A stretch of 5,211 bases of DNA from Gracilibacteraceae bacterium. Lineage in GTDB: Bacteria; Bacillota; Desulfitobacteriia; Desulfitobacteriales; Syntrophobotulaceae. Location of the stretch: positions 1 through 5,211 of the forward strand of contig JAIRRL010000136.1 of NCBI GenBank assembly GCA_031255985.1, in the 5' to 3' direction. The translations under genes and the position numbers were made by a program. This document shows, piece by piece, positions 1 to 5,211 of this stretch (within the stretch, counting starts at the first letter, position 1; each line of letters begins with the position of its first letter). The notes beneath the pieces are model-generated. The model was given only the letters and a program-made list of their open reading frames with translations. It did not search any database and was not told the DNA's origin.

Positions 1-384
1 GGCCCGGCCTTCTATGACCCGGACGATTTGACGGACAATCCGCAGCGGTTTCTGGCGGCGGAGATGATCCGGGAAAAACTGCTGCTGCTGACGCGGGAGG
101 AAATACCGCACGCCGCGGCGGTCATAGTGGAAGACATGGAAGAAACTCCGTCCCTCGTTCGGGTGAGCGCCCTGATTTTGGTGGAGCGCGAGTCGCAAAA
201 AGGTATGATCATAGGTAAAAACGGAACGCTGTTACGGGAAGTCGGAGCGCTGGCCCGGCGAGACATAGAGGAAATGACGGGCCGCCCCGTGTTTTTGCGG
301 CTTTGGGTGAAAGTGCGCAAAAACTGGCGCAACAGCCCGGCGGCCCTGCGGGAAGCGGGCTACCGGACGCGGGAGCCGGATTAA
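1..384 (+). CDS. era: GTPase Era, C-terminal part (5' end outside window)
   Basis: Era is an essential GTPase of 30S ribosome assembly; its KH domain binds the 3' end of 16S rRNA. The reading frame is open from base 1 and gives the last 127 residues of a protein that is normally about 300 long, so the GTP-binding motifs lie upstream of the window. Residues 1-30 show the family junction between G domain and KH domain (GPAFYDPDD, then TDNPQRFLAAEMIREKLL), followed by TREEIPHAAAVIVEDM. The KH domain follows, with its GxxG loop as GKNG at residues 72-75 inside KGMIIGKNG. The C-terminal part RPVFLRLWVKVRKNWRNS is also typical. The stop is TAA at 382-384. recO starts one base later and its ribosome binding site lies inside this gene, which suggests co-transcription and coupled translation. 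The identification rests on recalled family motifs and is secure. Confidence 0.95.
   Translation, partial: GPAFYDPDDLTDNPQRFLAAEMIREKLLLLTREEIPHAAAVIVEDMEETPSLVRVSALILVERESQKGMIIGKNGTLLREVGALARRDIEEMTGRPVFLRLWVKVRKNWRNSPAALREAGYRTREPD
371..375 (+). promoter_or_regulatory. Ribosome binding site for recO, inside era
   Basis: GGGAG lies 10 bases before the TTG at 386, within the last codons of era. It supports the TTG start, since no in-frame ATG or GTG lies near the expected RecO N-terminus. The era stop codon and the recO start are one base apart (TAAATTG), an arrangement that favours re-initiation by ribosomes finishing era. Confidence 0.6.
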
Positions 385-385
385 A

Positions 386-1021
386 TTGGCTGTTTATCAG
401 GCGGACGCGCTCGTGCTGCGCGGACGGGAATACGGGGAAACAGACAGGCTATTAACCTTGTTTGCCCGTGAACAAGGCAAAATAGAAGCTGTCGCCAAAG
501 GGGCGCGGCGGCCCGTGAGCAAACAGCGCGGCGGCGCCCAGCTCTTTACTTACGCTGATTTTCTCCTGTATGGCCGCCGGGCGCCGGCCATAGTGCGCCA
601 GGCCCAGCCGCGCGAGACTTTCAATCATCTGTGGGGAGACTGGGAGAAAAGCCGCGGCGCGGCGATAATGGCCGAGTTTTTGGACGCCGCGACCCCGTGG
701 GGAGAACCGGCGCCGGAACTGTTCCGCCTTACTCTGACCGGTTTTTTTCTTCTCGCCGATCTGCCGCCGGATCTGCTCGTCACGGCCTACGCCCTGAAAG
801 TGCTGAAAAACCAAGGTTATTGGGCGGACGGGGCGGAGGAAGGCGCTCCCCTGAAAGCCGGCAGCCGCGCCATGGTGCGGCGGCTGCTGCTCACCCCGCC
901 TCGGCAGTTAAGCCGTTTGCGCTGGTCGAAAGAAATGCAGGCAGAAATAGAAGGTTTTGTCCGCGCCTGGGCGGAAGAACGGCTGGAGCGCCGGCTCATA
1001 GCCTGGAACACAGTGTTTTAA
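386..1021 (+). CDS. recO: DNA repair protein RecO, short form without zinc motif
   Basis: RecO works with RecR (and RecF) to load RecA onto SSB-coated single-stranded DNA and can anneal complementary strands; it acts in the cytoplasm in recombinational repair. The N-terminal OB-fold is clear: residues 4-40 contain the family pattern YQADALVLRGREYGETDRL, then LLTLFAREQGKIEAVAKGARR, and residues 52-75 continue with FTYADFLLYGRR. A helical domain follows (about 80-211), including TAYALKVLKNQGY near residues 133-145. The start is TTG at 386, which fits both the family N-terminus and the upstream GGGAG. At 211 residues it is shorter than the usual 240-255. It contains no cysteine: where many Bacillota relatives carry a four-Cys zinc motif, this protein runs from GYWADGAEEG straight to LKAGSRAMVRRLLL. 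The reading frame is intact and the N-terminal match is good, so I infer a natural short variant rather than a broken gene. It follows era by one base and probably shares its transcript. Confidence 0.92.
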   Translation: MAVYQADALVLRGREYGETDRLLTLFAREQGKIEAVAKGARRPVSKQRGGAQLFTYADFLLYGRRAPAIVRQAQPRETFNHLWGDWEKSRGAAIMAEFLDAATPWGEPAPELFRLTLTGFFLLADLPPDLLVTAYALKVLKNQGYWADGAEEGAPLKAGSRAMVRRLLLTPPRQLSRLRWSKEMQAEIEGFVRAWAEERLERRLIAWNTVF

Positions 1022-1056
1022 AGCGGTTTTACTTTCATGACCAAGACGCCGGTTCC

Positions 1057-1077
1057 TCTGTCCGTTTCTGTCCGTTT
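1057..1077 (+). repeat. Two perfect 10-bp tandem copies of CTGTCCGTTT
   Basis: CTGTCCGTTT occurs at 1058-1067 and again at 1068-1077 with no mismatch; period 10 extends one base leftward to 1057. The repeat ends 14 bases before the -35 box of the promoter at 1092. A 10-bp spacing puts both copies on the same helix face, as a direct-repeat activator site would, but it could equally be a chance slippage product. Confidence 0.85.
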
Positions 1078-1091
1078 TTGGCATAAATAAC

Positions 1092-1120
1092 TTGACGCCG
1101 CCGGGAAAACAAGATAGAAT
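1092..1120 (+). promoter_or_regulatory. Vegetative (sigma-A/sigma-70 type) promoter for the ABC exporter operon
   Basis: The -35 box TTGACG (1092-1097) matches the TTGACA consensus at five of six positions. The -10 box TAGAAT (1115-1120) matches TATAAT at five of six, and the spacer is the optimal 17 bp. Transcription would begin near 1127-1128, leaving a leader of roughly 62 bases before the ATG at 1190. The position, just upstream of the exporter pair and downstream of recO, makes sense for an independent operon. This is a sequence match only; the start site is inferred. Confidence 0.68.
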
Positions 1121-1177
1121 GGGAAAGCTGTCCGGCAGGCCGGCCATTCAGGCAAAGACAGAATACGCGAAAACGGC

Positions 1178-1184
1178 GAGGTGA
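1178..1184 (+). promoter_or_regulatory. Strong ribosome binding site that sets the start of the first ABC gene
   Basis: GAGGTGA is fully complementary to the usual 3' end of 16S rRNA (TCACCTC). It lies 5 bases before ATG at 1190. The upstream in-frame GTG at 1181 overlaps this site and the GTG at 1187 is only 2 bases from it, so both are unlikely starts. The ATG at 1199 is 14 bases away, too far. ATG 1190 is therefore preferred. Confidence 0.75.
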
Positions 1185-1189
1185 CAGTG

Positions 1190-2935
1190 ATGGAACTTAT
1201 GAAAACCTTGCTCCGCTGTGTCGGGCAATACAAGAAGGACGCCCTGCTCTCCCCGCTGTTTATGACCGGCGAAGTGGCGCTGGAAGTCGTCATTCCTTTT
1301 TTGATGGCGAGCCTGATTGATATCGGGATTGACGGGGGCCAGACGGATTATATATGGAAGATGGGCGGGATTTTATCTGTCTGCGCCCTCCTGGCTTTAG
1401 TCTGCGGAGTGCTGAGCGGGGTGTTCGCCGCGGCCGCTTCCACCGGTTTCGCCCGTAATTTACGCCAAAAAATGTTCTATAACATACAGACTTTTTCTTT
1501 CGCTCAACTGGATAAATTCACGGGAGAAAGCCTGATTACGCGCCTGACTTCCGATGTTACGAACGTGCAGATGGCTTTTCAGATGCTGTTGCGCATGGCG
1601 GTGCGCAGCCCCCTGATGCTGACGCTGGCTTTTGTGATGGCTTTTCGCGTCCAGGCCGCCCTCTCGCTGATTTTCCTGGCGGCGGTTCCGGTGCTGGCCC
1701 TCGGCATATATCTGGTGTTGCGGCATGTCCATCCCATATTTATGCGGGTGTTCGAGACTTACGACCGCTTGAACAAGATAGTGCGGGAAAATGTGCGCGG
1801 AATCCGCGTCGTCAAATCCTTCGTGCGCGAAGAATACGAAATGGAAAAATTTAACAATATATCCGGCTCTATTTTCGCCGACATGTCCAGGGCGGGCAAA
1901 AGAATGGCTCTGGCCATGCCGCTGATGCAGTTTTGCGTGTACGGCTGCATGCTGCTGATTGCCTGGATCGGGGCCCGTCTGATCGTGGGCGGCGCTATGA
2001 CCACCGGCCAGCTGATGAGCATGTTCACTTACGCCATGCAAATTCTGTTCAGTCTGATGCTGCTGTCGATGGTTTTTGTCATGATCGTAATTTCCCGCGC
2101 TTCCGCCGGGAGAATCGCGGAAGTGCTGCGGGCGGAATCGGATCTGACCAGCGAGCCGGGGGCCGCGACCGCCGTCCCGGACGGCAGCCTGGCCTTTCGG
2201 GCCGTGGATTTCAGCTACGGCGGCGCCGGCGGCAAGCTGTGCCTGAGCGAAATCGATTTTTCCATCGCGGCGGGAGAGACGGTCGGCGTCATCGGCGGCA
2301 CCGGCAGCGGCAAAACCACCTTGGTTCAGCTTATTTCCCGTTTATACGACGTGACCGCCGGCGCGGTGGAGGTGGGGGGCCGCGACGTTCGCGCCTATGA
2401 TCTGCGGACTCTGCGCGATGAAGTCGCGGTGGTGCTGCAAAAAAACGAGCTTTTTGCCGGCACGGTGAGGGAAAATCTGCGCTGGGGCAACGAGGACGCC
2501 AGCGAAGATGAATTAATCCGGGCCTGCCGCCTGGCTCAGGCGGACGCTTTTATCCGCGCCCTGCCCGACGGTTATGATTCCTTGATCGAACAAGGCGGGG
2601 CCAATGTCTCCGGCGGCCAGAAACAGCGCCTGTGCATCGCCCGCGCCCTGCTGAAAAAACCTAAAATCCTGATCCTGGACGATTCAACCAGCGCCGTGGA
2701 CATGCGGACGGACGCGGCTATCCGCCGCGCCTTCCGCGAGGAACTGCCGGCCATGACCAAACTGATCATCGCCCAGCGCGTCGCTTCTGTCCAGGACGCC
2801 GATAAAATCATCGTCCTGGACGGCGGCCGCGTGCTGGCGGTCGGCCCGCACGCCGAACTCATGCGCGACTGCGTCGTTTATCAGGAAGTTTATCATTCGC
2901 AGCGGAAGGGAGGGGATTTTGATGAAGAACTCTGA
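1190..2935 (+). CDS. Heterodimeric ABC exporter, subunit with degenerate catalytic site (TM287/BmrC-like)
   Basis: This is a half-transporter of 581 residues: an inner-membrane domain fused to an ATPase domain, paired with the next gene to export an unknown substrate. Six membrane segments are visible at about 21-44, 58-83, 140-155, 158-177, 243-267 and 277-302. The nucleotide-binding domain follows, with an A-loop Tyr at 343, Walker A GGTGSGKT at 369-376, Q-loop Gln 417, an intact signature VSGGQ at 473-477, and Walker B ending ILILD at 497. The residue after Walker B, normally the catalytic Glu, is Asp 498 (LDDSTSAVD), and the switch His is replaced by Gln 529 (IIAQRV). This pattern is characteristic of the degenerate half of heterodimeric exporters such as T. 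maritima TM287. ATG at 1190 is chosen for its GAGGTGA site; longer GTG starts at 1181 or 1187 are less likely. It has its own promoter and overlaps the next gene by 14 bases. The substrate (drug, peptide or lipid) cannot be told from sequence. Confidence 0.94.
   Translation: MELMKTLLRCVGQYKKDALLSPLFMTGEVALEVVIPFLMASLIDIGIDGGQTDYIWKMGGILSVCALLALVCGVLSGVFAAAASTGFARNLRQKMFYNIQTFSFAQLDKFTGESLITRLTSDVTNVQMAFQMLLRMAVRSPLMLTLAFVMAFRVQAALSLIFLAAVPVLALGIYLVLRHVHPIFMRVFETYDRLNKIVRENVRGIRVVKSFVREEYEMEKFNNISGSIFADMSRAGKRMALAMPLMQFCVYGCMLLIAWIGARLIVGGAMTTGQLMSMFTYAMQILFSLMLLSMVFVMIVISRASAGRIAEVLRAESDLTSEPGAATAVPDGSLAFRAVDFSYGGAGGKLCLSEIDFSIAAGETVGVIGGTGSGKTTLVQLISRLYDVTAGAVEVGGRDVRAYDLRTLRDEVAVVLQKNELFAGTVRENLRWGNEDASEDELIRACRLAQADAFIRALPDGYDSLIEQGGANVSGGQKQRLCIARALLKKPKILILDDSTSAVDMRTDAAIRRAFREELPAMTKLIIAQRVASVQDADKIIVLDGGRVLAVGPHAELMRDCVVYQEVYHSQRKGGDFDEEL
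2904..2915 (+). promoter_or_regulatory. Purine-rich ribosome binding site for the second ABC gene
   Basis: GGAAGGGAGGGG lies within the last codons of the first ABC gene and ends 6 bases before ATG 2922. An in-frame TTG at 2919 would sit only 3 bases from it, so the ATG is the better start. This site and the 14-base gene overlap suggest coupled synthesis of the two subunits in near-equal amounts. Confidence 0.75.
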
Positions 2936-4826
2936 TACGGCTCCCTCCCCTACCCCCGCCCGGACGCCCCGCCTGCGCCTGAAAACCGCGCTGCGCCTCC
3001 TGCGTTATGTGGGCCGTTACCGGCTGCGGTTGACCGCGGTTTTTATCTGTATCATCATCAGCGCCGTGGCCGGGGTGGCCGGCTCCAGCTTCATAGAAAC
3101 TCTGGTGGACGACTATATCACCCCCCTGCTCCTGAGTCCGCAGCCGAAATTCGGCGGCCTGGCCCGAGCGGTGGGCGGGATGGCGTTGATTTACACGGCC
3201 GGAATCGCGGCGACCTTATTTTATAACCAGACGATGGTCACCATCACTCAGGGGGTATTGAAAAAAATCCGGGACGACATGTTTGCTCACATGCAAACTC
3301 TGCCCGTGCCGTTTTTTGACCGCAACTCATTCGGCGACCTGATGAGCCGCTACACCAACGACACGGACACTTTACAGCAAATGATCTCCCAGAGTATTCC
3401 CCAAGCCTTCAGTTCCGCCATTACGATCGCGGCGGTCACTTGCGCCATGCTGCTGATCAATCCGCTGCTCACTCTTCTGGTTTTTGCCTGCGTCGGCCTG
3501 ATGCTGCTCGCGGCGCGGCAGATAGGCGGCCGTTCCGCCAGGTATTTTATGGCTCAACAAAAAACGCTCGGCGAAGTCAATGGTTTTATCGAAGAAATGA
3601 TTAACGGCCAGAAAGTGGTGAAGGTGTTCTGCCGGGAAGAACAGACCAAGGCCGCTTTCGACAGCAAAAACGACGCTTTGGCCCGGCAGGCGGCGGCGGC
3701 CAACAGTCTCGCCAATGTCCTCATGCCGATCATGGGCAATATCGGCAATCTTCAGTACGTGCTGATCGCGACGCTGGGCGGTTTTATGGCCGTAAACGGC
3801 GTCGGCGGGGTGACGCTGGGCGCGATAGGCGCTTTTCTTTCCCTCTCCCGCAATTTTTCCATGCCGATCGGCCAGATATCCATGCAGATCAATTCCGTCA
3901 TCATGGCGCTGGCCGGGGCCGAGCGCATTTTCCAATTATTGGATGAAGAGCCGGAACCGGACGAAGGGCAGGTTAGTTTGACCGCGGTCGAGGAAAAAGA
4001 CGGACGGCTGTTTCCCTGCCTGAAGCCCTCCGGTCGCTGGGCCTGGCGCTGTCCGCCGGAAACGGGAGCGGAAGCGGAATACGTCGAAGCGCGAGGGCTG
4101 GTGGAGTTAAAATCGGTTAATTTCGGCTATGCGGAAAACAAGCCTGTCCTGCGCGATATTTCCCTCTACGCGAAACCGGGCCAAAAAATAGCTTTCGTCG
4201 GGGCGACCGGAGCCGGAAAAACCACTGTCATCAATCTGTTGAACCGGTTTTATGAAATAACGGACGGCGCTATTCGCTTTGACGGCGTCGATATAGGCCG
4301 GATCAGCAAAAGCGCCCTCCGCCGCGCGCTGGGAGCGGTGCCGCAGGATATCCGCCTTTTTACGGGAACGGTGTGGGAAAATATCCGTTACGGCCGGCTT
4401 GACGCCACGGAAGCGGAGGTGATCGCGGCCGCGCGCCTGGCCGGCGCCCATGATTTTATCCAGCGGCTGCCGGACGGCTACGACACGGTGATCGACGGAG
4501 AAGGCGGCTCCCTCTCCCAGGGACAGCGGCAGCTTCTCTCCATCGCCCGCGCCGCCGTCCTGAGCCCGCCGGTGATGATCTTGGACGAGGCCACGTCCAG
4601 CATTGACACCCGCACGGAGGTTATCGTCCAAAAAGGCATGGACAGCCTGATGGAAGGACGCACAGTTTTTGTGATCGCCCACAGACTGTCCACTACCCAG
4701 AACGCCAAAGCGATCATGGTGCTGGAAGAAGGCCGCATAGTCGAGCGCGGCGACCATGAGTCGCTGATGGCGGAAAAGGGCCGCTATTACAAATTATACA
4801 CTTCCGCGGAGGACGCTAACGGTTGA
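2922..4826 (+). CDS. Heterodimeric ABC exporter, catalytically competent subunit (TM288/BmrD-like)
   Basis: This 634-residue half-transporter is the partner of the preceding gene. A Pro/Thr/Arg-rich N-terminal tail (about residues 1-19) precedes six membrane segments at about 36-60, 82-102, 162-180, 182-200, 266-290 and 300-325. The ATPase domain has A-loop Tyr 403, Walker A GATGAGKT at 427-434, Q-loop Gln 475, Walker B VMILD ending at 555, catalytic Glu 556, D-loop SSID at 559-562 and switch His 587, all intact. Its signature motif is LSQGQ (531-535) instead of LSGGQ, as in TM288. In the heterodimer this weak signature faces the degenerate Walker motifs of the first subunit, so both defects fall in one site. 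About 50 extra residues (roughly 343-392, with W373, W375 and cysteines 366 and 377) lie between membrane and ATPase domains and explain the length over the usual 580-600. I recall a similar WAW-containing insertion in clostridial homologues. The start is ATG 2922. The stop TGA is one base from the convergent aminotransferase gene. Confidence 0.94.
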   Translation: MKNSDTAPSPTPARTPRLRLKTALRLLRYVGRYRLRLTAVFICIIISAVAGVAGSSFIETLVDDYITPLLLSPQPKFGGLARAVGGMALIYTAGIAATLFYNQTMVTITQGVLKKIRDDMFAHMQTLPVPFFDRNSFGDLMSRYTNDTDTLQQMISQSIPQAFSSAITIAAVTCAMLLINPLLTLLVFACVGLMLLAARQIGGRSARYFMAQQKTLGEVNGFIEEMINGQKVVKVFCREEQTKAAFDSKNDALARQAAAANSLANVLMPIMGNIGNLQYVLIATLGGFMAVNGVGGVTLGAIGAFLSLSRNFSMPIGQISMQINSVIMALAGAERIFQLLDEEPEPDEGQVSLTAVEEKDGRLFPCLKPSGRWAWRCPPETGAEAEYVEARGLVELKSVNFGYAENKPVLRDISLYAKPGQKIAFVGATGAGKTTVINLLNRFYEITDGAIRFDGVDIGRISKSALRRALGAVPQDIRLFTGTVWENIRYGRLDATEAEVIAAARLAGAHDFIQRLPDGYDTVIDGEGGSLSQGQRQLLSIARAAVLSPPVMILDEATSSIDTRTEVIVQKGMDSLMEGRTVFVIAHRLSTTQNAKAIMVLEEGRIVERGDHESLMAEKGRYYKLYTSAEDANG

Positions 4827-4840
4827 CTTAACGGTTGACT
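4817..4840. repeat. Perfect 12-bp tandem duplication across convergent stop codons
   Basis: TAACGGTTGACT occurs at 4817-4828 and again at 4829-4840 without mismatch. The first copy contains the stop TGA (4824-4826) of the ABC gene; the stop of the minus-strand aminotransferase (TTA at 4828-4830, read as TAA) spans the junction of the copies. If one copy is removed on paper, both proteins keep the same sequence: the ABC gene still ends Asn-Gly-TGA and the aminotransferase still ends Val-Asn-Arg, now with TAG. The unit is not palindromic, so it is not a terminator stem. Confidence 0.95.
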
Positions 4841-5211
4841 GCTCCCTCGCCCGTTCGCGCGTGTTTTCGCACAAACCGCTCGATTCGCGTCATCGCCTCC
4901 TGGATTTTCTCCGGCGCATAGGCGTAAGAACAGCGGACATGGCCCTCGCCGCCGGGGCCGAAAGCCGTTCCCGGCACCACGGCCACTCTTTCCTCATGCA
5001 GCAAAGCTTCGGCAAAGGTTTCCGAGTTCATGCCGGTGACGGAAATTTCCGGGAAGGTGTAAAAAGCGCCCAGCGGCTCGAAACACGGCAGTCCCATAGC
5101 GCGAAACCCATGCACCATGAGACGGCGGCGGCGGTCATACTCCAGGATCATCTCTTTTTTGGCGGCCGCGCCGCGCTGCAGTCCCTCCAGCGCCGCCATC
5201 TGCGCCATGAT
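4828..5211 (-). CDS. Class I/II PLP-dependent aminotransferase, C-terminal part (5' end outside window)
   Basis: This is the last third of a fold-type I aminotransferase, an enzyme moving an amino group between an amino acid and a 2-oxo acid using pyridoxal phosphate. The frame is open to the window edge: a codon for Ile precedes the Met at 5206-5208, so that Met is internal and about 260 residues, including the PLP-binding lysine, lie outside. Visible family blocks, read toward the C-terminus, are EYDRRRRLMVHGFRAMGL, then FEPLGAFYTFPEI, then VAVVPGTAFGPGGEGHVRCSYA. The Arg in VRCSYA (codon 4933-4935) is the expected arginine that binds the substrate carboxylate. The blocks resemble the AspC/PatA-type aminotransferases of Bacillota, but the true substrate (aspartate, aromatic amino acids or N-acetyl-diaminopimelate) cannot be assigned from this part. 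A charged tail (RKHARTGEGAVNR) ends the protein. The gene converges on the ABC operon with one base between stops. Confidence 0.9.
   Translation of the reverse strand: MMAQMAALEGLQRGAAAKKEMILEYDRRRRLMVHGFRAMGLPCFEPLGAFYTFPEISVTGMNSETFAEALLHEERVAVVPGTAFGPGGEGHVRCSYAYAPEKIQEAMTRIERFVRKHARTGEGAVNR

Larger units (their letters stand above)
1022..1189 (+). other. Non-coding gap between recO and the ABC exporter operon
   Basis: This 168-bp gap is the only sizeable non-coding stretch in the window. It holds a 10-bp tandem repeat (1058-1077), a vegetative-type promoter (1092-1120), an approximately 62-base 5' leader and the ribosome binding site of the first ABC gene. I found no convincing intrinsic terminator for the era-recO transcript: the T-rich run after the repeat at 1075-1079 has no GC-rich stem before it. 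The leader contains a small GC hairpin (1132-1135 pairing with 1140-1143), too weak to call a regulatory structure. No tRNA, T-box or known riboswitch pattern was recognised. Confidence 0.7.

Noticed and set aside
452..814. Minus-strand open frame of 120 residues inside recO
   Set aside because: It lies wholly opposite a well-supported recO frame, has no recognisable domain, and long antisense frames are expected in GC-rich coding DNA.
631..1086. Plus-strand open frame of 151 residues overlapping the end of recO
   Set aside because: The product is an Arg/Gly/Ala-rich shadow translation with no family resemblance; recO occupies the correct frame here.
1132..1145. GC-rich palindrome GGCCGGCC and small hairpin in the ABC leader as a riboswitch or attenuator
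   Set aside because: The stem is only about 4 bp with no alternative pairing partner or T-run, so it does not support a regulatory RNA.
908..1293. Minus-strand frames (908-1147 and 1018-1293) covering the recO-ABC gap
   Set aside because: They overlap recO and the ABC start antisense, show no recognisable motif, and conflict with the plus-strand promoter and ribosome binding site.
1460..2041. Minus-strand open frame of 193 residues opposite the first ABC gene
   Set aside because: His/Gln-rich composition typical of the complement of a membrane-domain coding region; no domain recognised.
1933..2400. Plus-strand frame of 155 residues within the first ABC gene
   Set aside because: Extremely Arg/Gly-rich shadow frame; the same bases encode the clear Walker A region of the ABC subunit in the correct frame.
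3372..3935. Minus-strand open frame of 187 residues opposite the second ABC gene
   Set aside because: Shadow of the membrane domain, His/Asp-rich with no motif.
4107..4757. Minus-strand open frame of 216 residues opposite the second ABC ATPase domain
   Set aside because: Antisense to the conserved Walker A to H-loop region; its openness follows from the codon use of that gene.
4823..4840. TTGACT boxes (4823-4828 and 4835-4840) as possible -35 promoter elements
   Set aside because: They are part of the tandem repeat, no acceptable -10 box lies about 17 bp downstream, and no plus-strand gene follows.

Overview
This window looks like a housekeeping stretch from a fairly GC-rich member of the Bacillota (Firmicutes). 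The signs are an era-recO pair, Gram-positive-style ribosome binding sites (a perfect GAGGTGA at 1178-1184), and a two-subunit ABC exporter of the TM287/288 or BmrCD type with the subunit features common in Clostridia and Negativicutes. The class within the phylum cannot be fixed from the sequence alone.

Layout: 1-384 (+) is the 3' part of era, encoding the end of the Era GTPase with its KH RNA-binding domain. One base later, 386-1021 (+) is recO, a short recombination mediator that lacks the cysteine zinc motif seen in many relatives. A 168-bp non-coding gap (1022-1189) holds a 10-bp tandem repeat, a near-consensus vegetative promoter (TTGACG-17-TAGAAT) and a strong Shine-Dalgarno sequence. 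Next come two overlapping ABC exporter half-transporter genes, 1190-2935 and 2922-4826 (+). At the right edge, 4828-5211 (-) is the 3' part of a class I/II PLP-dependent aminotransferase gene that converges on the transporter with one base between the stop codons.

How they work together: era and recO are probably co-transcribed from upstream, with recO translation coupled to era. The two ABC genes form their own operon and should encode an obligate heterodimer. The first subunit has lost the catalytic Glu (Asp instead) and the switch His (Gln instead). The second keeps both but has a degenerate LSQGQ signature. These defects all fall in the same composite ATP site, leaving one degenerate and one competent site. 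No regulator or cargo gene is present, so the substrate is unknown.

I see no mobile element, CRISPR array, RNA gene or clearly new system. The points most worth a second look are the RecO without a zinc motif, a perfect 12-bp tandem duplication across the convergent stop codons that leaves both proteins unchanged, and a tryptophan- and cysteine-containing insertion in the linker of the second ABC subunit.
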